Positions 5,675 to 6,316 of a stretch of DNA of 6,316 bases are shown here, in pieces. The notes under the pieces were generated by a model that made no database searches, was not told the origin of the DNA, and saw only the letters and a program-made list of their open reading frames with translations. Positions within the stretch are counted from its first letter, which is position 1, and the number at the start of each line of letters is the position of its first letter. The position numbers and the translations under genes were made by a program. Origin of the DNA: Chloroflexota bacterium (GTDB lineage: Bacteria; Chloroflexota; Dehalococcoidia; JACQTR01); NCBI GenBank assembly GCA_016210705.1, contig JACQTR010000050.1:1-6316 (forward strand), read 5' to 3'.

Positions 5675-6316
5675 TTAGCTTCTCTGGGGAGATGAGGAAC
5701 TAAGCCGCATCTCCAGGGCTTTAGCGTGGGCGGTGAGGCCTTCAGCTCGGGCCAAGATGGCTGCTGCCGGCCCCACTGTATTAAGAGTGGCCTCGTTTAA
5801 AGCTATTACGCTCGTCGTTTTAAGAAAGTCACCTACGTGTAGGGTAGAGCGGAAACGAGCGGTTCCCCCGGTGGGCATAACGTGGCTAGGTCCAGCCACG
5901 TAGTCGCCCAGAGCCTCAGGTGAGTTTTCTCCGATGAAAATGCCGCCAGCATTTTTCACTTTCCGGCTTTGGCTCCAGGCATCCTCTACCATTAGGCAAA
6001 GGTGTTCTGGAGCGTAGAAATTGACCAAGTCTATGGCCTCGTCCAGATCGCTGACAACGATAATGCCTCCCCGGTTTTCTAAAGATGAGGCTGCGATATC
6101 GCGGCGATTCAACATTGCCAATTGCCGTTCTACCGCTTCGTTGACTCTCTGGGCCAAGGCAAGGGAGGGAGTGACGAGGATAGCCGAGGCCATGGCATCG
6201 TGTTCGGCTTGAGCCAGTAGGTCAGCTGCGCAAAGGCTGGGATTAGCGCTATCATCGGCCACGATCATAGTCTCGGTGGGGCCCATGAGTCCCTCGATAT
6301 CCACGGTACCGTAGAC
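5675..6316 (-). CDS. hisD: Histidinol dehydrogenase, C-terminal part (N-terminus outside window)
   Basis: A zinc enzyme that oxidises histidinol to histidine through histidinal with two NAD+. Only the last 213 residues are in the window; the frame runs open through the right edge, where it reads VYGTVDIEGLMGPTET, the family's FGTVxIDxxAGPSE region. The valine codon at 6302-6304 is GTG but is internal, not a start. Catalytic landmarks known from E. coli HisD are all present: LLAQAEHD (zinc ligands Gln and His), FYAPEHL (the catalytic Glu-His pair), LGDYVAGPSHVMPTGGTARF (zinc-ligand Asp and substrate His), and AEGLTAHAKAL near the C-terminus (zinc-ligand His). Ending in TAA at 5675-5677, it is 12 bases from hisC. 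It appears intact as far as visible and probably heads, or follows hisG in, the his operon. Confidence 0.96.
   Translation of the reverse strand, partial: VYGTVDIEGLMGPTETMIVADDSANPSLCAADLLAQAEHDAMASAILVTPSLALAQRVNEAVERQLAMLNRRDIAASSLENRGGIIVVSDLDEAIDLVNFYAPEHLCLMVEDAWSQSRKVKNAGGIFIGENSPEALGDYVAGPSHVMPTGGTARFRSTLHVGDFLKTTSVIALNEATLNTVGPAAAILARAEGLTAHAKALEMRLSSSSPQRS

Overview
This is a bacterial chromosomal window made mostly of housekeeping biosynthesis genes, with two unrecognised genes wedged into it. The organism cannot be named from the sequence alone. A separate small PurS subunit, a stand-alone HisB, Shine-Dalgarno-led genes with some GTG starts and GC-rich conserved genes fit a non-enteric bacterium. 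A Chloroflexota/Dehalococcoidia-like or similar lineage is only a weak guess. One 60-base stretch of hisB counts to about 70% GC by hand, while the two unrecognised genes give about 40-43% in comparable samples.

Left part, plus strand (1-1692): an unrecognised 172-residue protein gene is followed after 6 bases by purC (SAICAR synthase). purC overlaps purS (small subunit of FGAM synthase) by an ATGA junction. The purine run then stops: purQ and purL, the obligate partners of PurS, do not follow, because the next gene points the other way.

Middle, minus strand (1714-2688): a LUD-domain (LutC/YkgG-like) protein and a small ferredoxin of the [3Fe-4S] type form a two-gene unit. Its probable promoter lies just downstream of the next gene. 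It converges on purS with a 21-base gap.

Right part, minus strand (2698-6316): read in the direction of transcription, the order is hisD (N-terminal part outside the window), hisC, hisB, then a 424-residue protein of unknown role whose C-terminal third looks like an Apea-type HEPN domain. hisD-hisC are 12 bases apart, hisC-hisB overlap by 8 bases, and hisB is followed 12 bases later by the HEPN gene, so all four look co-transcribed. The usual next genes (hisH, hisA, hisF) are absent here.

No tRNA, rRNA, CRISPR array, insertion sequence, attachment site or convincing rho-independent terminator was seen. The most interesting item is the HEPN-like gene: it sits in a histidine operon, is compositionally different from its neighbours, and has an altered catalytic motif. 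The unknown gene in front of purC is a second, parallel case. I do not see a complete multi-gene defence or other novel system.
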